Translations under genes and position numbers: made by a program
The notes under the pieces: generated by a model
The model's input: the letters and a program-made list of their open reading frames with translations, nothing else
The model's database searches: none
Told to the model about the DNA's origin: nothing
Shown: positions 61,350-64,000 of the stretch, one piece after another
How the letters are laid out: each line of letters starts with the position of its first letter
Numbering within the stretch: the first letter of the stretch is position 1
Assembly: GCF_012932145.1 (NCBI RefSeq)
Contig: NZ_MWOK01000005.1
Coordinates: forward strand, 159,070-223,069
Source of the DNA: Acidovorax sp. SRB_14
GTDB lineage: Bacteria; Pseudomonadota; Gammaproteobacteria; Burkholderiales; Burkholderiaceae_C
Length of the DNA: 64,000 bases
Reading direction: 5' to 3'

Positions 61350-62342
61350 ATGACCCTGCTGCTCGCCCCGATGGAGGGCCTTCTCGACTTTGTGCTGCGC
61401 GACGTGCTCACGCGCGTCGGCGGGGTCGACCGCTGCGTGTCCGAATTCATCCGTGTCACCGGCACGCTGCTGCCCGACAAGGTGTTCTACCGCTACCTTC
61501 CCGAGCTGCGCAACAAAGGCCGCACGCTCGCCGGCACGCCGGTGCGCGCGCAGCTGCTCGGGTCCGACCCCGCGAGCCTGGCCGACAACGCGGCGCGCCT
61601 GGCGGCGCTGGGCCCCGAGGGCATCGACCTGAACTTTGGCTGCCCGGCCAAGGTGGTCAACCGCCACGGCGGCGGCGCCGCGCTGCTGCAGGAGCCCGAG
61701 CGCATCGCCACCCTGGTGGCGGCCGTGCGTCGCGCCGTGCCCGCGCATCTGCCGGTCTCGGCCAAGATGCGCCTGGGCTTCAACGACGCCAGCCTGACGC
61801 TCGAATGCGCCCAGGCCATGCAGGCCGGCGGCGCCTGCGAGATCGTGGTGCACGCGCGCACCAAGCTCGACGGCTACCGCCCGCCCGCGTACTGGGAGCA
61901 GATCCCGGCGATCCGCGCGGCGGTGTCGATTCCGGTGGTGGCCAACGGCGAGATCTGGACCGTGGAAGATGCGCAGCGCTGCCGCGCACTCTCCGGGTGC
62001 GACGCACTGATGCTCGGGCGCGGCATAGTGGCCGACCCGGGCCTGGCCTGGGCGATCCGCGCGGCCGATGGCGCTGCCCCGGGCACGCAGCCCGCGCCGG
62101 TGCAGTGGGCCGACCTGCTGCCGCACATCGCCGACTTCTGGCAACTGGTGTGCCGCGACCTGGAGCCGCGCCAGCGCGCAGGGCGGCTCAAGCAGTGGCT
62201 GAACCTGCTGCGCCGGCGTTTTCCCGAGGCCGAGGTGGCTTTTCAGCAGGTGCGGACGCTGACCGATGAGGGAGCGGTGAGCGCCTGGGTGCAGGCGGTG
62301 CGTGCGCAGGATGCTATGGACCGCTTCATTCAGGTTGGATGA
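61350..62342 (+). CDS. dusC: tRNA-dihydrouridine synthase (DusC type)
   Basis: A 330-residue FMN enzyme reducing a uridine in the tRNA D-loop (position 16 for DusC). It begins MTLLLAPMEGLLDFVLRDVL. The catalytic cysteine is C98 in DLNFGCPAKVVNRHGGGA. The flavin region ALMLGRGIVADPGLA is present. Its length and the PMEGL start fit DusC rather than DusA or DusB. Confidence 0.93.
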   Translation: MTLLLAPMEGLLDFVLRDVLTRVGGVDRCVSEFIRVTGTLLPDKVFYRYLPELRNKGRTLAGTPVRAQLLGSDPASLADNAARLAALGPEGIDLNFGCPAKVVNRHGGGAALLQEPERIATLVAAVRRAVPAHLPVSAKMRLGFNDASLTLECAQAMQAGGACEIVVHARTKLDGYRPPAYWEQIPAIRAAVSIPVVANGEIWTVEDAQRCRALSGCDALMLGRGIVADPGLAWAIRAADGAAPGTQPAPVQWADLLPHIADFWQLVCRDLEPRQRAGRLKQWLNLLRRRFPEAEVAFQQVRTLTDEGAVSAWVQAVRAQDAMDRFIQVG

Positions 62343-62390
62343 TCCGTTTATCTTGCAGGGTGAGCAAAAGCGCAGAGCCAGGATGTCGGA

Positions 62391-62632
62391 TTGCGACCCG
62401 TTGCCGCCCGTGATTTCGCGCAGGTCGGCGACCGCTTTGCGGCGGTTCTGTTGAGCGGATTTCTGGCGTGCGGGACAGCTATGGTGCCAGAAGCTGCCAC
62501 TGAGGTGTTGGACCGAGCAATGTTATGGAGAGAGGCTACATGGGCGGTGAGAGAGAAGGCGAAGGCGGCTCGCAAAGAGATTCGACGTCTCCAGGAACAC
62601 ATAAATTCAGCACGCCTTGTTCCTGATGATCT
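62391..62632 (+). pseudogene. Small open frame cut by an IS3-family element
   Basis: An open frame of about 80 codons with a Lys/Arg/Glu-rich helix (REATWAVREKAKAARKEIRR) runs into the IS end at 62633. It would continue a further 28 codons inside the element before a stop. Codon use is less GC-rich than in neighbouring genes (AGA, ACA, TTA), hinting at acquired DNA. The TTG start at 62391 is uncertain; a later ATG exists at 62481. The product is unknown. The 48 bases from dusC show nothing. Confidence 0.35.
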
Positions 62633-62655
62633 TGCCCCCGTATTTCAGGACACGG

Positions 62656-63585
62656 CTATTCGCAATGTAGCGTCTCGGCTTGAGCGAGACGTCCCTGGGC
62701 AGCGCGCTGCTGCCTGAACTCCCTGGGTGATTTCATCTTCAGGCTCGAGTGCGGGTGCACCTCGTTGAAGTGCTCGAAGGCGGCCTGCATTTGCGCCATC
62801 ACGGTCCTGGCATCGGCGAGGTCCATGCGGCTGACGTAGTCGCGTTTGAACGTGTTCACGAAGCTCTCGGCAATGCCGTTGCTCTGCGGGCTGCACACTG
62901 GGGTGTTGACCGGCTTCAGCCCCAACTGCCGGGCAATTTGCCGGGTCTCGGCCGCGATGTAGGCACTGCCGTTGTCAGAGAGGAACTCCAGCACATGCGC
63001 GCTGGGAATGGCGTCCACGTGTCCGAAGCGCTTTTCTACCGCCTCGATGAGCATCTCGCGCACCGGCTCGCCCGGTAGCCCTTTGCCTTCCCACGCCCGA
63101 TACGCCACGATCTCGCGGTCGCAGCAGTCCTTCGTAAACGTTGCAGTGACGGTCTGGCCCGAGTCGCATTTGATCTCGAAGCCATCCGAGCACCAGCGCG
63201 CATCGCTTTGGTCGACCGCCACCTTGCCCTCGTGGGGTCGGCTGGACTGTCGACGCCTCGGCGCCTTCGGCAGCAGCAAAGCCTGGCCCGCCATCACCCG
63301 GTAGACGCGCTTGGCGTTCACGCGCGCAGCGCCGGTGCTGACCCGCTGGCGATTGACCAATGCGCAAGCGCGCCGATAGCCGTAGGTCGGCAGGTCTGTG
63401 ATCTGAGCCGTGATCTCAGCGAGCAACGCAGCGTCGCTGGCGGCAGCGGTTCGCTGTGTTCGACCGTCAACCCAGTCCCGAGGTCGAACTTGCAGGCGAT
63501 GGATGTTTGAGCGCGCCAACCCCAGCGCACGGCAGACGGCCTTCACAGGCCGTCCCCGTCCAGCAAGGGTGAGCGCGCAATCCAC
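62656..63585 (-). CDS. IS3-family transposase OrfB
   Basis: About 309 residues from the frameshift point, normally made as an OrfAB fusion. It has an integrase-type DDE core: first Asp in [14 protein letters not shown], second in [12 protein letters not shown], and Glu in [34 protein letters not shown] and [13 protein letters not shown] are IS2-group features. The frame is intact, so the element may be active. A GTG at the slip site is the nominal start. Confidence 0.9.
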   Translation of the reverse strand: MDCALTLAGRGRPVKAVCRALGLARSNIHRLQVRPRDWVDGRTQRTAAASDAALLAEITAQITDLPTYGYRRACALVNRQRVSTGAARVNAKRVYRVMAGQALLLPKAPRRRQSSRPHEGKVAVDQSDARWCSDGFEIKCDSGQTVTATFTKDCCDREIVAYRAWEGKGLPGEPVREMLIEAVEKRFGHVDAIPSAHVLEFLSDNGSAYIAAETRQIARQLGLKPVNTPVCSPQSNGIAESFVNTFKRDYVSRMDLADARTVMAQMQAAFEHFNEVHPHSSLKMKSPREFRQQRAAQGRLAQAETLHCE

Positions 63586-63935
63586 TTTTTTTCGGCGGCG
63601 TACTCCACGGCTTCCTTGAGGATCTCGTTCTCCAGGGTCTTCTTGCCGAGCACACGCTGCAGCTTGGCGATCTCGGCGCGGGCGGCAGCCAGCTCGGATG
63701 CAGGCACCACTGCCTCGCCGGCCGATACAGCGGTGAGCGCCCCTTGTCGTTCCAGCTTGCGCCACTGGAACAGCAAGCTGGCAGCGACACCTTCCTGGCG
63801 TGCAACGAGCGACACGCTCATACCCGGCTCGTAGGTTCGACGAACCAGCGCGGCCTTCTCTGCAAGGGACCAGCGCCTGCGACGCTGGTCTCTCATGATC
63901 ACTTCAACGGTATCCGTATTCCTAGTCGTACTCAC
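63543..63935 (-). CDS. IS3-family transposase OrfA
   Basis: About 130 residues. It has the helix-turn-helix DNA-binding part ([40 protein letters not shown]) and a leucine-zipper-like coiled coil ([17 protein letters not shown], then [13 protein letters not shown]). The GTG start has GGAGTAGG before it; an ATG 39 bases downstream is possible. Confidence 0.88.
   Translation of the reverse strand: MSTTRNTDTVEVIMRDQRRRRWSLAEKAALVRRTYEPGMSVSLVARQEGVAASLLFQWRKLERQGALTAVSAGEAVVPASELAAARAEIAKLQRVLGKKTLENEILKEAVEYAAEKKWIARSPLLDGDGL
63585..63592 (-). other. Programmed -1 frameshift site between OrfA and OrfB
   Basis: On the minus strand an A7G slippery run (AAAAAAAG) lies in the OrfA/OrfB overlap. 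A shift of -1 joins EYAAEKK of OrfA to the OrfB frame, the classical IS3-family mechanism. Confidence 0.75.
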
Positions 63936-64000
63936 AGTCCTACTCCTATCTTTAAAGATAAGCGATAGACCGTGTCCTGTCATTCAAGGGGCCAGCTCAC

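Larger units (their letters stand above)
62633..63994 (-). mobile_element. IS3-family (IS2 group) insertion sequence
   Basis: About 1.36 kb. The ends carry related terminal repeats: TGCCCCCGTATTTCAGGACA at 62633 and, inverted at the other end, TGGCCCCTTGAATGACAGGA, both then reading CACGG. Two overlapping orfs on the minus strand encode an IS2-like transposase with a frameshift signal. The six bases visible beyond 63994 do not match the left flank, so no target duplication is evident. Confidence 0.9.

Noticed and set aside
63543..63592. Frameshift mutation inactivating the IS3 transposase
   Set aside because: The overlap has the A7G slippery run typical of programmed -1 frameshifting in this family, so the split frames are normal.

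Overview
The window is GC-rich chromosomal DNA from a betaproteobacterium of the order Burkholderiales, most likely family Comamonadaceae (Acidovorax-like). The protein sequences, the gene orders (rpoE-rseA-rseB-mucD-lepA-lepB-rnc-era-recO-pdxJ-acpS; fimV-truA-trpF-trpB-trpA-accD; leuC-leuD-leuB; grpE-dnaK-dnaJ; rpsF-priB-rpsR-rplI-dnaB; hom-thrC) and a short dispersed inverted repeat with arms like ATAGCTGCTAGCGCTTAT all point there. The assignment is inference from the sequence; no database was searched. No rRNA, tRNA or CRISPR array was seen.

Layout. 1-3.8 kb: envelope-stress sigma factor (5' end cut by the window), anti-sigma factor, RseB and the MucD protease. 3.8-4.1 kb: a gene-free stretch with two terminator-like hairpins and a possible small RNA. 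4.1-12.3 kb: lepA, signal peptidase, RNase III, Era, RecO, PdxJ, AcpS and NagZ, many overlapping by a few bases. 12.3-14.9 kb: a decayed IS5-type element and an orphan asparagine-synthase-like gene, the first accessory patch. 15-19.7 kb: mscS, a response-regulator diguanylate cyclase, lysS, a LON-domain protein and yggT. 19.8-28.6 kb, minus strand: accD/trp/truA/fimV and asd. Upstream of asd is a candidate threonine/isoleucine leader peptide with the 1:2, 2:3 and 3:4 pairings of a transcription attenuator. 28.8-35.3 kb: a cupin, leuB/leuD/leuC with an entericidin-like lipoprotein gene between leuC and leuD, a LysR regulator and an MBL-fold RNase. 35.4-39.4 kb: heat-shock operon grpE-dnaK-dnaJ with a visible sigma-32-type promoter. 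39.4-42.6 kb: ribosomal/replication operon to dnaB, with DnaA-box-like sites before dnaB. 42.7-50.1 kb: PIN-PhoH ATPase, peroxiredoxin, alaA, hom and thrC. 50.2-54.6 kb: molybdopterin genes mobB-moeA-moaD and moaE, with a PEP-CTERM protein and three small genes between moaD and moaE. 54.8-62.3 kb: clpB, a membrane protein, an aldehyde dehydrogenase, a GNAT, a methyltransferase and dusC. 62.4-64 kb: an IS3-family (IS2-group) element that ends a small open frame.

Most genes are housekeeping. The more novel material lies in the regulatory and repeat layers: the asd attenuator, the possible small RNA before lepA, and about 15 copies of the dispersed repeat. Four copies lie in or across reading frames (era N-terminus, acpS C-terminus, trpF, lysR), so repeat DNA appears to have become protein sequence.
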